A stretch of DNA of 11,490 nucleotides from an uncultured Clostridia bacterium (GTDB lineage: Bacteria; Bacillota; Clostridia; TANB77; CAG-508), in the NCBI GenBank assembly GCA_934167435.1, contig CAKPKZ010000043.1, positions 1 through 11,490 of the forward strand, read 5' to 3'. The translations under genes and the position numbers were made by a program. Below, in pieces: positions 1-7,079 of this stretch; position 1 is the stretch's first letter, and each line of letters starts with the position of its first letter. The notes under the pieces are model-generated. The model was not told the DNA's origin. It saw nothing but the letters and a program-made list of their open reading frames with translations, and searched no databases.

Positions 1-41
1 GCTTAGGAGGCATGTGCTCTATCCAACTGAGCTACTGACCC
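1..41 (-). tRNA. tRNA-Arg (anticodon CCU), 5' part only
   Basis: This is the first 41 nucleotides of a tRNA, cut by the left edge of the window. Read on the minus strand it has a 7-nt 5' acceptor strand GGGTCAG, then TA, a D-stem GCTC/GAGC around an AGTTGGATA loop, and a complete 5' anticodon strand CATGC. The seven-base anticodon loop is CTCCTAA, with anticodon CCT (plus-strand positions 5-7), which reads the arginine codon AGG. The first two bases of the 3' anticodon strand (GC) match the expected partner. The variable loop, T-arm and acceptor 3' half lie outside the window. A strong promoter sits just upstream. Identity follows from the anticodon; the fold was made by hand. Confidence 0.93.
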
Positions 42-62
42 ATTTACTAAATAACAATAATT

Positions 63-91
63 ATGATATCACAAAATTTATAACATGTCAA
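63..91 (-). promoter_or_regulatory. Sigma-70/SigA-type promoter of the tRNA-Arg gene
   Basis: Read on the minus strand there is a perfect -35 TTGACA (91 to 86), a 17-base spacer and a -10 TATCAT (68 to 63) preceded by TGA, an extended -10 element. The predicted start near position 56 leaves a leader of about 15 bases before the mature tRNA 5' end at 41. It lies between the tRNA and the GDT1-family gene, so the tRNA is transcribed independently. I saw no GC-rich hairpin that would terminate the upstream gene in this 77-base gap. Confidence 0.85.
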
Positions 92-118
92 CCAATTAAT
101 GTAAAAATTTTGAAAATA

Positions 119-718
119 TTAAAAAATCATGTTTATAAAGCCTAATGCGCCAAATACAATAAAAATAATGTTAGAAAGTGTTTCTATTAATTTAGAATTA
201 AATTTAGAATTTAGTATTTTACCAAAAATTATAGCAAGTAAATTACTAAAAACCATACCACAAATACAACCTAAAATTAAAGGAAGTTTAAAATTTGGAT
301 ATTGAATACCAAGTCCTAGTGATGCTAAAAAAGTCTTATCACCAATCTCTCCAACAAATATGCACAAAGCAACAATAAAAGTATAATTTATTTTTAAAGA
401 GCAGATTTTTTGTAAAACTGATTTATGTTCAGTAGAATCTTTACTAGGAAAAAATCCAATTAGCCCTAAAAGAACGAAAGATGTATAAGTTACTATGTCT
501 AAATAGAATTTAAAATTTAGACTAGTAATACTGTTAATACTTCCTCCAAAAAATATTGCAATCCCATGACTAAGAAAGGTTCCTAAAGCAATACCAAGCA
601 AAATATTACTAATTTTGCTTTTAGACGAAAAGGAGATAACTAACAATTGAGTTTTATCTCCAAGTTCTGCAATAAATACAATAAAAAAAGCGATAAAAAA
701 AGTATAAATAAATTCCAT
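119..718 (-). CDS. GDT1/UPF0016 (TMEM165-type) divalent cation exporter
   Basis: This 199-residue membrane protein belongs to the UPF0016/GDT1 family, whose members move Mn2+ and/or Ca2+ out of the cytoplasm, usually against protons. The family hallmark, an E-x-G-D-K-T motif in each of two repeats, is present as ELGDKT (residues 18-23, first membrane helix) and EIGDKT (124-129, fourth helix). The acidic residues of the two motifs form the ion site in this family. Six hydrophobic segments in a 3+3 arrangement are visible, split by a polar loop around residues 91-110, and the length is normal for bacterial members. The ATG start is supported by a GAGGTGA ribosome binding site 6 bases upstream. 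It is transcribed alone and divergently from the ABC operon. Bacterial homologues are often under a yybP-ykoY manganese riboswitch, but nothing resembling it is seen here. Mn2+ as substrate is inferred from the family. Confidence 0.9.
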   Translation of the reverse strand: MEFIYTFFIAFFIVFIAELGDKTQLLVISFSSKSKISNILLGIALGTFLSHGIAIFFGGSINSITSLNFKFYLDIVTYTSFVLLGLIGFFPSKDSTEHKSVLQKICSLKINYTFIVALCIFVGEIGDKTFLASLGLGIQYPNFKLPLILGCICGMVFSNLLAIIFGKILNSKFNSKLIETLSNIIFIVFGALGFINMIF

Positions 719-727
719 AATTTCACC

Positions 728-757
728 TCATACAATTATAAATAATGATATGTATGA
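728..757. repeat. Inverted repeat upstream of the GDT1-family gene (possible operator)
   Basis: Two perfect 7-base arms, tcataca (728-734) and tgtatga (751-757), flank a 16-base AT-only-but-one spacer. On the minus strand the spacer holds both a perfect TATAAT (740 to 735) and a TATCAT (750 to 745), either of which could be the -10 of the GDT1-family gene, although no good -35 accompanies them. Arm centres are about two helical turns apart, as in many dimeric repressor sites. In DNA this AT-rich, chance repeats are common, so the operator reading is tentative. Confidence 0.35.
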
Positions 758-819
758 ACAATAAAAATTAGTACAAAAACATTACGGAAATAAGCATTTG
801 TAAATTTTGTGTGAATTAC

Positions 820-848
820 TTTACATTAAAAAAATAAAATGATATTAT
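820..848 (+). promoter_or_regulatory. Promoter of the Gld-type ABC operon
   Basis: A -35 TTTACA (820-825) and a -10 TATTAT (843-848) are separated by exactly 17 bases. The expected start near 855 gives a leader of about 28 bases that carries an AGGAGG ribosome binding site (869-874) ahead of the GTG start at 883. No other signal of similar quality is present between the two divergent genes. Confidence 0.7.
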
Positions 849-882
849 TCTTATTAATTAAAAGTGTGAGGAGGAGTGTTTC

Positions 883-1824
883 GTGATAGAAGTAAAAAAT
901 GTTACAAAGAAGTATGGAAACTTTGAAGCTGTAAAAAACATTAATTTTAAAATCGAAGATGGAGAAATAATTGGTTTATTAGGGCCAAATGGAGCTGGAA
1001 AAAGTACTACAATGAATATGCTAACAGGTTATATTGAGCAAACAGAAGGTGAAATAATAATAGATGGCTATGATATGTTAAAAAAGCCTAAAAAAGCAAA
1101 AAAAGAAATAGGATATATGCCAGAGGGAGTACCATTGTATACAGATTTAACAGTAAAAGAATTTGTAAATTATATGGCTGATATAAAAAAAGTAGATAAA
1201 AAACAAAAGAAAGAAAAAATAGAAAAAATTTTAAAAGAAACAGGATTAGAAGATGTAAAAGGTAAGCTTATAAAAAACTTGTCAAGAGGATATAAACAAA
1301 GAACCAGTATGGCAGGAGCTTTGGTTGGGGAACCTAAAATATTAATATTAGATGAACCAACAGTAGGTTTGGATCCAAAACAAATTACAGAAATAAGAGA
1401 ATTAATAAAAGAACTAGGAAAAACTCATACAGTAATTTTAAGTTCACATATATTATCTGAGGTAAGTCAGATTTGTAGTAAAGTAATAATAATAAATAAG
1501 GGAGAAATTGTTGCAGTAGATACACCAGAAAATTTAGAGAAAAAAGTTTCTATGAATAACAACATATATGTAACTGTAGAAGACAATGAAAATAAAATTA
1601 CTAATATAACAAGTAACATTGAGGGAATAAAAAAAGTAGAATTAATTTCGCAAAATGATGATGGAACAAAAAAATATGTACTTGAAGTTGATAAAGATGT
1701 AGATTTAAGAAAAGTTATATTTGCAGAATTTGCAAAAGAAAATATTACAATTTTTGAAATGAAAAAGGCAGATGTTACATTAGAAGATGCATTTATGAAA
1801 TTAATAGAAGGAGGAGAAGAATAA
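883..1824 (+). CDS. ABC transporter ATP-binding protein, GldA-like
   Basis: This 313-residue ATPase powers the permease encoded directly downstream. It has the full ABC motif set: Walker A GPNGAGKST (34-42), signature LSRGYKQR (133-140), Walker B ILILDEP (153-159), D-loop GLDP (162-165) and the switch histidine in SSHI (H189). The Q-loop reads GYMPEG (78-83), with glutamate where most ABC ATPases have glutamine, a form I associate with GldA-type ATPases. After the core domain (about 1-220) a C-terminal extension of some 90 residues resembles the accessory domain of ABC-2 type ATPases. The start is GTG at 883, placed by AGGAGGAG at 869-876; it gives the usual N-terminus of the family. Its TAA overlaps the next ATG by one base (TAATG), so translation is probably coupled. 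The substrate is unknown. In Bacteroidota the GldA-GldF-GldG complex is linked to gliding, which does not imply gliding here. Confidence 0.92.
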   Translation: MIEVKNVTKKYGNFEAVKNINFKIEDGEIIGLLGPNGAGKSTTMNMLTGYIEQTEGEIIIDGYDMLKKPKKAKKEIGYMPEGVPLYTDLTVKEFVNYMADIKKVDKKQKKEKIEKILKETGLEDVKGKLIKNLSRGYKQRTSMAGALVGEPKILILDEPTVGLDPKQITEIRELIKELGKTHTVILSSHILSEVSQICSKVIIINKGEIVAVDTPENLEKKVSMNNNIYVTVEDNENKITNITSNIEGIKKVELISQNDDGTKKYVLEVDKDVDLRKVIFAEFAKENITIFEMKKADVTLEDAFMKLIEGGEE

Positions 1825-2504
1825 TGGGAGCCATAATAAAAAAAGAATTTAAAACTTATTTTTTATCACCAATTGGTTATGTTTTTATTGGACTGTTTTT
1901 AATAATGTTTAGTATTTTCTTTTATATAGATGTAGTATCATATGGAAGTACAAATTTTGAATATATATTTTATTCTGGTGCAACTATATTAACATTTATA
2001 GTTCCAGTGCTTACAATGAGAACATTTGCAGAAGAAAGAAAAAGTGGAACAGAACAATTAATTTTAACAGCACCTATTAGCATTACTAAAGTTGTTTTAG
2101 GAAAGTTTATAGCAGCAACTTTAATAGTAATAATAACAGAGTTATGTACTTTTATGTATTTTGGAATTTTATGTTTTTTTGGAGTACCACATATAACAAC
2201 AGCATTAGCAACATTATTAGGATTTTTACTATTAGCTATGGCTTATATATCATTTGGAATATTAGCATCTAGCATTACAGAAAATCAGATAATAGCTGGA
2301 GTTATTACAATAGGATTTTTTATATTAACATGGTTTTTACCACAATTTAGCACTATATTTACTAATTTTTCTTTAATAAATATGTTTTCAAAGTTCCCAA
2401 AGGGTCAGATAGATATTGCAGATACAATTACATTTATTACATTTACAATTACATGTATATTACTTACTATAATTGTAATGCAAAGAAGAAAAAGTGTAAG
2501 GTAG
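1824..2504 (+). CDS. ABC-2 type permease, GldF-like
   Basis: This 226-residue integral membrane protein is the transmembrane half of the ABC system. The N-terminus (KKEFKTYFLSPIGYVF, residues 6-21) is the short amphipathic stretch and first helix typical of ABC-2 permeases of the GldF/NosY kind. About six hydrophobic segments follow, near residues 16-36, 50-66, 93-116, 127-150, 155-172 and 201-219. The conserved cytoplasmic stretch RTFAEERKSGTEQLI (66-80), between helices 2 and 3, is where such permeases contact the ATPase. A basic tail RRKSVR ends the protein. The ATG overlaps the ATPase stop, with GGAGGAG at 1811-1817 as ribosome binding site inside the upstream gene. The stop TAG is followed immediately by the ribosome binding site of the GldG-like gene. 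Substrate unknown. Confidence 0.9.
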   Translation: MGAIIKKEFKTYFLSPIGYVFIGLFLIMFSIFFYIDVVSYGSTNFEYIFYSGATILTFIVPVLTMRTFAEERKSGTEQLILTAPISITKVVLGKFIAATLIVIITELCTFMYFGILCFFGVPHITTALATLLGFLLLAMAYISFGILASSITENQIIAGVITIGFFILTWFLPQFSTIFTNFSLINMFSKFPKGQIDIADTITFITFTITCILLTIIVMQRRKSVR

Positions 2505-2514
2505 GAGGGATATA

Positions 2515-4014
2515 ATGAAAAAGGATAAAATAAATAAAGAAGAGAAGGAAAATAAATTTATACAAACTATTAAGAAAAAATGGTTAATAAATGGAACAAA
2601 AACATTGATATTAGTTGCTTTATTAATATTAATATTTATTGCAATAAATATGTGGACGCAAAGCTTAAACTTAAACCCAATAGATTTAAGTCAAGATAAA
2701 CTATATACATTAACAGATGAAAGTAAAGAAAAAGTAAAAAATATTCAAAAAGATGTTAATATATATTTTGTTGAATATGAAGAAGGAGACTCAAATTTTG
2801 ACTTAGCAAAACAATATACAAATGCTAACGAAAAAATAAAAGTAGAAATAGTTAATGCATCTTCAAGACCAGACTTAGCAAGCAAATACGGATTGGAAAC
2901 CGGAAATCAAGGTATTATTGTAGAATGCGGAGATAAATATAAAGTACTAACATCAAGTGATTTAGTAACATATGATACATCTACATATGAGACAATAAGC
3001 ATAGCAGAGCAAAAATTAACAAGTGCAATAAAAAGTGTAACATCTGATGTTATACCAAAAGTATATTTCTTAGAGGGATACAGTGAATTTTCATTAAGTT
3101 CAAATATGCAATATTTAAATATATATTTAGCTAATGAGGTAAACGAAATAAAAACGTTAGATTTACTTTCAAGTGGAAAAGTACCCGATGATTGTGATAC
3201 ATTAGTTATTACAACACCTAGTAAAGATTTTGACGAAATAGCAACAAATGCAATTATAGACTATATAAATTCTGGAAAAAACATATTATGGTTAAATGCA
3301 GCTTTAACTAAACAAACAGATATGCCTAATGTGGCAAAAATTCTTGCAATGTATGGTGTAAAACCATTTGAAAAAGGAGTTATAAGAGAGACAGATTCTA
3401 GTAAAATGATATCAGGGTCTGCAGATCTTATAAAACCTGAAATAGAATATAGTACAATAACAAAAGATATTTATAATACAACAGGACTTATATTCTTAAA
3501 TGCGACAAAAATAAACTTAGTAGATGAGACAGCATTAGAAGAATTAAAGGTATCAAAAACAGAACTATTACATGCAAGTGATGCGTCATATTTTAGAACT
3601 GATTTTACAATTCAAACAAATAGTATAGCAGACAATGAAGAAAAAGGTAAGTTTTTGATTGGTGCAGAATTAAGTAAAACTGTATCAAGTGCAAACGAAG
3701 AAACAGGCGAAAAAGAAAAGATGTCTAAATTAGTAATTTATGGAGAGAATTATTTTATTACTGACTATCAAATTAACTCTTCGTATTCAACAGGAATTAT
3801 TCAATTAGCATATAATAAAGATTTAGTTTTAAATTCAATGTCTTATTTAGTTAACAGACAAGAAGATATTACTGCAAGAAAAAATACAGGAACAGTAACA
3901 TATACTGCAACAGAACAACAAGATATTATTATAAGAGTAGTAATATTTGCGGTTCCAATTTTAATAATAATAGCAGGAATTATAGTTTGGATTATAAGAA
4001 GAAGAAAAAAATAG
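2515..4014 (+). CDS. GldG-like ABC auxiliary protein
   Basis: This 499-residue protein looks like the third, extracytoplasmic component of a GldA-GldF-GldG type ABC system (ABC_transp_aux/GldG family). A basic cytoplasmic N-terminus leads into a membrane helix at about 29-46, followed by the characteristic DLSQDKLYTLTDES stretch (57-70), a large outward-facing domain, a second helix at about 473-494 and a basic RRRKK end. The interior has no obvious catalytic motif; members of this family carry a Rossmann-like domain thought to bind a ligand or partner. The start is ATG at 2515 with TAGGAGGG ten bases upstream, directly after the permease stop. In many Clostridia operons of this type a DUF4340 protein follows as a fourth gene. 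Here a terminator follows instead. The role in moving or handling an envelope compound is inference. Confidence 0.85.
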   Translation: MKKDKINKEEKENKFIQTIKKKWLINGTKTLILVALLILIFIAINMWTQSLNLNPIDLSQDKLYTLTDESKEKVKNIQKDVNIYFVEYEEGDSNFDLAKQYTNANEKIKVEIVNASSRPDLASKYGLETGNQGIIVECGDKYKVLTSSDLVTYDTSTYETISIAEQKLTSAIKSVTSDVIPKVYFLEGYSEFSLSSNMQYLNIYLANEVNEIKTLDLLSSGKVPDDCDTLVITTPSKDFDEIATNAIIDYINSGKNILWLNAALTKQTDMPNVAKILAMYGVKPFEKGVIRETDSSKMISGSADLIKPEIEYSTITKDIYNTTGLIFLNATKINLVDETALEELKVSKTELLHASDASYFRTDFTIQTNSIADNEEKGKFLIGAELSKTVSSANEETGEKEKMSKLVIYGENYFITDYQINSSYSTGIIQLAYNKDLVLNSMSYLVNRQEDITARKNTGTVTYTATEQQDIIIRVVIFAVPILIIIAGIIVWIIRRRKK

Positions 4015-4024
4015 AATAAAAAAT

Positions 4025-4058
4025 AAAAACTTCCATAAACTGATATGGGAGTTTTTTT
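4025..4058 (+). terminator. Intrinsic terminator of the ABC operon, overlapping the next gene's SD
   Basis: A 13-base-pair stem (4025-4037 with 4044-4056, one G-U wobble at 4032/4049) encloses the six-base loop AACTGA and ends in seven Ts (4052-4058). It starts ten bases after the GldG-like stop. The 3' arm contains GGGAG (4047-4051), the only ribosome binding site for the gene that starts at 4059. Confidence 0.85.
4047..4051 (+). promoter_or_regulatory. Ribosome binding site of the YkvI-like gene, inside the terminator hairpin
   Basis: GGGAG ends seven bases before the ATG at 4059, an ideal spacing, and is fully paired in the terminator hairpin (G4047-G4049 with C4034, C4033 and T4032; A4050-T4031; G4051-C4030). 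In any transcript that reads through, this site would be hidden unless the hairpin is opened. Confidence 0.65.
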
Positions 4059-5084
4059 ATGAGAAATATTTTGAAAATTGTAGTTGTTATATTAGGTGCA
4101 TTTATAGGTGCAGGTTTTGCATCTGGAAAAGAAATATACACTTTTTTTTATTCTTTTGGTTATAAAGGAATAATTGGAATAGTCGTATCTTGTATATTAT
4201 TAACAATAGTAGTATATAAAACATTACTTATTGTAAACAAAAATAATATATATAATTATAAAGAGTTTTTGGGGCATCTGATTCAAAAAAATATAGATTC
4301 TAAATATTACATAGGAAATATAATAAATAATGTTGTAAATATTTTAATTTTAATAAGCTTTTTTATAATGGTTGCGGGATTTGGAGCTTATTTTGAGCAA
4401 GAATATAATATAAACAGTATAATTGGTAGTATAGTACTTGCGATATTTAGTTATTTTATATTAAAAAAAGATACAAATGGATTAGTAAAAGTAAATGAAA
4501 TTTTAGTTCCAATAATAATAATTGTAATAGTATTAATTGGAATTGTTTATATAGTGCCTAATAAAGAAATAAATGTAGAAAACCAAAAAGTAAAAGAGTA
4601 TGATTTTTTAGTAAATAGTATATTATATTGTAGTTATAATTGTATAATGTTAATACCTATATTAACAACGGTAAAAAATTATACTAAAAATAGAAAAGAC
4701 ATTATGTGTATAAGTGTAATATCCGGAATAATAATAGTACTGTTATTACTAGTTATGTTTTTTATATTAAATTCAAACAGTATAAATTTAGCAAATGTAG
4801 AAATGCCTGTAGCATATATATTAAAAAATAATGTAATACTAAAAAATTTATATGGTGTTATCGTTCTTATTTCAATTTTTACAACTGCAATATCATTAGG
4901 AAGTAGTTTTATAAAAAATGTATCTAAAAATCAAAAAAGTTATTCACATATTGCTAAAATAATGTGTATAACTTCCATTGCAATGTCACAAATTGGTTTT
5001 TCAAATTTAGTAAATTTATTATATCCTATTTTTGGATATATGGGAATTTTACAAATAATAAAGTTATTTAAAATTAAATTATAA
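4059..5084 (+). CDS. YkvI-family membrane protein (APC-type transporter, substrate unknown)
   Basis: This 341-residue, very hydrophobic protein resembles the YkvI family (COG3949), uncharacterised relatives of the amino acid-polyamine-cation transporters. The N-terminal stretch LGAFIGAGFASGKEI (12-26), a broken first helix rich in small residues, is the family mark and corresponds to the unwound substrate-binding helix of LeuT-fold proteins. Around ten hydrophobic segments can be counted along the chain. There is little hydrophilic sequence, the longest such parts lying near residues 63-85 and 168-184. The start at 4059 is required to include the first helix, and no other in-frame start with a ribosome binding site is seen. 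It sits between the ABC terminator and the DUF5711 promoter, and I find no terminator after it, so some transcripts may continue into the next unit. Transport of an amino acid or related solute is inference. Confidence 0.8.
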   Translation: MRNILKIVVVILGAFIGAGFASGKEIYTFFYSFGYKGIIGIVVSCILLTIVVYKTLLIVNKNNIYNYKEFLGHLIQKNIDSKYYIGNIINNVVNILILISFFIMVAGFGAYFEQEYNINSIIGSIVLAIFSYFILKKDTNGLVKVNEILVPIIIIVIVLIGIVYIVPNKEINVENQKVKEYDFLVNSILYCSYNCIMLIPILTTVKNYTKNRKDIMCISVISGIIIVLLLLVMFFILNSNSINLANVEMPVAYILKNNVILKNLYGVIVLISIFTTAISLGSSFIKNVSKNQKSYSHIAKIMCITSIAMSQIGFSNLVNLLYPIFGYMGILQIIKLFKIKL

Positions 5085-5100
5085 AAAATTATTATAATAC

Positions 5101-5129
5101 TTGAAAATTTATATAAAAACTGATATAAA
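5101..5129 (+). promoter_or_regulatory. Promoter of the DUF5711-CvpA unit
   Basis: A -35 TTGAAA (5101-5106), a 17-base spacer and a -10 TATAAA (5124-5129) preceded by TGA (extended -10) match the consensus well. The start would be near 5136, giving a short leader with AAGGAGA (5146-5152) before the ATG at 5159. Confidence 0.8.
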
Positions 5130-5158
5130 ATATTTATAAAAATACAAGGAGAAATAGA

Positions 5159-6337
5159 ATGAAAGATTTTTGGGAGGAAGCGGAACCAAAAAAGGTAAAT
5201 AAAAAGAAAATTATAATAAGTATAATAATTCTAGTACTTATAATAATTGGAGTAATAATTATTATATTATATAATAGAAATGCTCAAATTAAGCATTGGA
5301 TAGACAAATATATTTTAGGTAAAGAAGTTTTGCAAAATACATCGGTTAGTATAGAATTAAACACAGAAGATACACCTAATATATACGCATTTAATAAATA
5401 TATAGGAATTTTAAATAAAAATATATTTAAAGTATATAATAGTTCTGCCAAAATGGAAAATGAGTTAAATTTAGAAATAACAAATCCACTGTTTGCATCA
5501 AGTAATAGATTTTTGGCAGTAGCAGAATCAAAAGGACAAAAGGTATACCTTATAGAAGATAAAGAAATTAAATGGGAGTCTTCTATAGAGGGAAATATTG
5601 TACAAGTTCATGTAAATAAAAATGGTTATGTAGCTGTTGTAATTTCTGACACAACATATAAAACTGTAATTTCAGTTTATAGTACAGAAGGAAAAAAATT
5701 ATTTAATACATATTTATCAAATACAAGAACTGTGGATATTAGCATATCAAATGATAATAAATTTTTAGCGATTGCAGAAATAGACACTTCAGGAACAATG
5801 ATACAATCTAATATTAGAATTGTTTCCATAGACAAGGCACAAACAGAATCAGAAAATTCAATGATAAAAAGATATACCGGAGAAAATAATAATTTAATAA
5901 CAAATATTAAATATCAAGATAAAAATAGGCTGGTATGTATGTATACTGATTCAATTCACATTATTGAAAATGACGTAGATAGTGTACTTAGTGAAAATAA
6001 AGACAAAAAAATAACATTTACTTCAATTGGACTTAACAATAACACAGTAAATGTTGAGGAAAAATCTACAGGCTTATTTACTGCAGATTCAATATTAAAT
6101 ATAACCAATACGAACAACAAGAACAGCATTACATATACCGTATCAGAAGTTACTAAAGAGATATACACATATGAAGATGTTGTTGCACTAAATTTAGGAG
6201 CTGATGTGGTATTTGTAAACACAAGTGGATGGTTATTAAAAAGGTATATTGCAAATCAAGAAATAACAAATATAGTTTTATCAAATTCTATTGCTGGAAT
6301 AGTATATAGAGATAAAATAGAAATTATTAATTTATAG
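5159..6337 (+). CDS. DUF5711-like single-pass membrane protein
   Basis: This 392-residue protein has an acidic then lysine-rich cytoplasmic tail of about 17 residues, one membrane helix (about 18-38) and a large extracytoplasmic part. The stretch just after the helix, HWIDKYILGKEV (46-57), together with the gene order before cvpA, fits the DUF5711 family of Clostridia, for which I know no assigned function. The outside part consists of repeated short beta-strand units with hydrophobic cores, such as FLAVAESKGQKVYLIED (about 117-133), YVAVVIS and FLAIAEID. This resembles the blades of a beta-propeller, but without a recognisable WD or PQQ signature. ATG at 5159 is set by AAGGAGA upstream. The next gene begins 10 bases after the TAG, with the ribosome binding site touching the stop, so the two are cotranscribed. 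The family call is by pattern and context; a sensing or scaffold role would be inference. Confidence 0.7.
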   Translation: MKDFWEEAEPKKVNKKKIIISIIILVLIIIGVIIIILYNRNAQIKHWIDKYILGKEVLQNTSVSIELNTEDTPNIYAFNKYIGILNKNIFKVYNSSAKMENELNLEITNPLFASSNRFLAVAESKGQKVYLIEDKEIKWESSIEGNIVQVHVNKNGYVAVVISDTTYKTVISVYSTEGKKLFNTYLSNTRTVDISISNDNKFLAIAEIDTSGTMIQSNIRIVSIDKAQTESENSMIKRYTGENNNLITNIKYQDKNRLVCMYTDSIHIIENDVDSVLSENKDKKITFTSIGLNNNTVNVEEKSTGLFTADSILNITNTNNKNSITYTVSEVTKEIYTYEDVVALNLGADVVFVNTSGWLLKRYIANQEITNIVLSNSIAGIVYRDKIEIINL

Positions 6338-6347
6338 GAGGGGAAAA

Positions 6348-6980
6348 ATGGGAGTAGTAGTAGACTTAATTATAATTGCAATTTTAATATTATCTGTATT
6401 ATATGGATACAAGAAAGGATTAGTTAAATTAGCTATTAAATTATGTGCAACAATTATAGCACTTGTAGTTACAGCAATTTTATATATACCAATATCTAAT
6501 TTAATAATAAATACAACAAGTATAGACGAAACAATAGAAAATTACATATATGAAAAAGTTTCTGATACTATTAGTGTAGATGAAGGAAATGATGATAACT
6601 ATATGAATAAAATAGAAGGACAAATGGTAGAAAGTGCTAAAAAAGGAATTTTGCCACAAACAGCTAGAAACTTAGCCATAAATATAGTTAATATAGGTGT
6701 TATGATAATATTATTTATAATTGTTAAAATAGCTTTAAGATTTATAACAGCTATTGCAGATATTTTTGCGAAATTGCCAATAATAAAACAATTTAACAAA
6801 GCAGGAGGAATATTATATGGGGTAATAATGGGATTTCTTATAATATTTGTAGCGTTAGAGATAATAAGTATAGCATCAACAATAAATCCTAATAATACAT
6901 TAAATACAAATATAAACAAATCATCTGTTGGAAAAGTATTGTATAACAATAATGTTATAGATATATTTTTAAAACATTAA
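6348..6980 (+). CDS. CvpA family protein
   Basis: This 210-residue membrane protein belongs to the CvpA family, named for a gene needed for colicin V production in Escherichia coli and linked to envelope homeostasis in several bacteria. The N-terminal helix runs into YGYKKGLVKLA (19-29), the conserved turn of the family. Further helices lie at about 32-54, 112-135 and 156-177, the last preceded by LPIIKQFNKAGGILYGVIMG (143-162), where the conserved N-x-x-x-G-G segment sits. A hydrophilic stretch (about 57-105) separates helices 2 and 3. The ATG follows GGAGGGG, part of which abuts the upstream stop. The gene ends at a strong terminator, so it closes the two-gene unit with the DUF5711-like protein. 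Its biochemical role is not settled in any organism that I know of. Confidence 0.85.
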   Translation: MGVVVDLIIIAILILSVLYGYKKGLVKLAIKLCATIIALVVTAILYIPISNLIINTTSIDETIENYIYEKVSDTISVDEGNDDNYMNKIEGQMVESAKKGILPQTARNLAINIVNIGVMIILFIIVKIALRFITAIADIFAKLPIIKQFNKAGGILYGVIMGFLIIFVALEIISIASTINPNNTLNTNINKSSVGKVLYNNNVIDIFLKH

Positions 6981-6983
6981 TTC

Positions 6984-7016
6984 AAAACAGGAAATTTAAT
7001 AAATTTCCTGTTTTTT
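6984..7016 (+). terminator. Intrinsic terminator after the CvpA-family gene
   Basis: Perfectly complementary 14-base arms (AAAACAGGAAATTT at 6984-6997 and its reverse complement at 7001-7014) enclose a three-base gap, so a few inner pairs will open into the loop. The run of six Ts (7011-7016) completes the signal. It begins four bases after the stop codon. Confidence 0.9.
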
Positions 7017-7017
7017 A

Positions 7018-7047
7018 TTGCTAAAAAATACTTAAATGTGTTATACT
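7018..7047 (+). promoter_or_regulatory. Promoter of the LCP gene (extended -10)
   Basis: A -35-like TTGCTA (7018-7023) lies 18 bases before the -10 TATACT (7042-7047), which is preceded by TGT (7039-7041), the extended -10 motif. The predicted start near 7053 comes after the GTG at 7038, so that GTG cannot be the start on transcripts from this promoter. Confidence 0.7.
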
Positions 7048-7064
7048 TTAAACATGTAAAAATT

Positions 7065-7072
7065 AGGAGTGA
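7065..7072 (+). promoter_or_regulatory. Ribosome binding site that fixes the TTG start of the LCP gene
   Basis: AGGAGTGA at 7065-7072 sits about ten bases before the TTG at 7080. The in-frame GTG at 7038 has only AT-rich sequence upstream and lies inside the promoter, so the TTG is chosen. Confidence 0.75.
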
Positions 7073-7079
7073 ATTAAGA

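Noticed and set aside
719..882. A yybP-ykoY manganese riboswitch before the GDT1-family gene.
   Set aside because: The spacer is almost all A and T, with no GC-containing paired elements or the conserved loop sequences of that class.
5117..5126. The ten-base word AAACTGATAT shared with 4037-4046 in the ABC terminator.
   Set aside because: One copy is in a terminator loop region and the other in a promoter spacer; in DNA this AT-rich a single shared ten-base word is likely to be chance.
5956..6222. An 88-codon minus-strand open frame inside the DUF5711-like gene.
   Set aside because: It is a frame shadow in AT-rich DNA with no ribosome binding site or promoter and low-complexity hydrophobic content.
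6599..6949. A 116-codon minus-strand open frame inside the CvpA-family gene.
   Set aside because: It is opposite conserved CvpA segments and has the composition expected of the reverse of a membrane protein gene.
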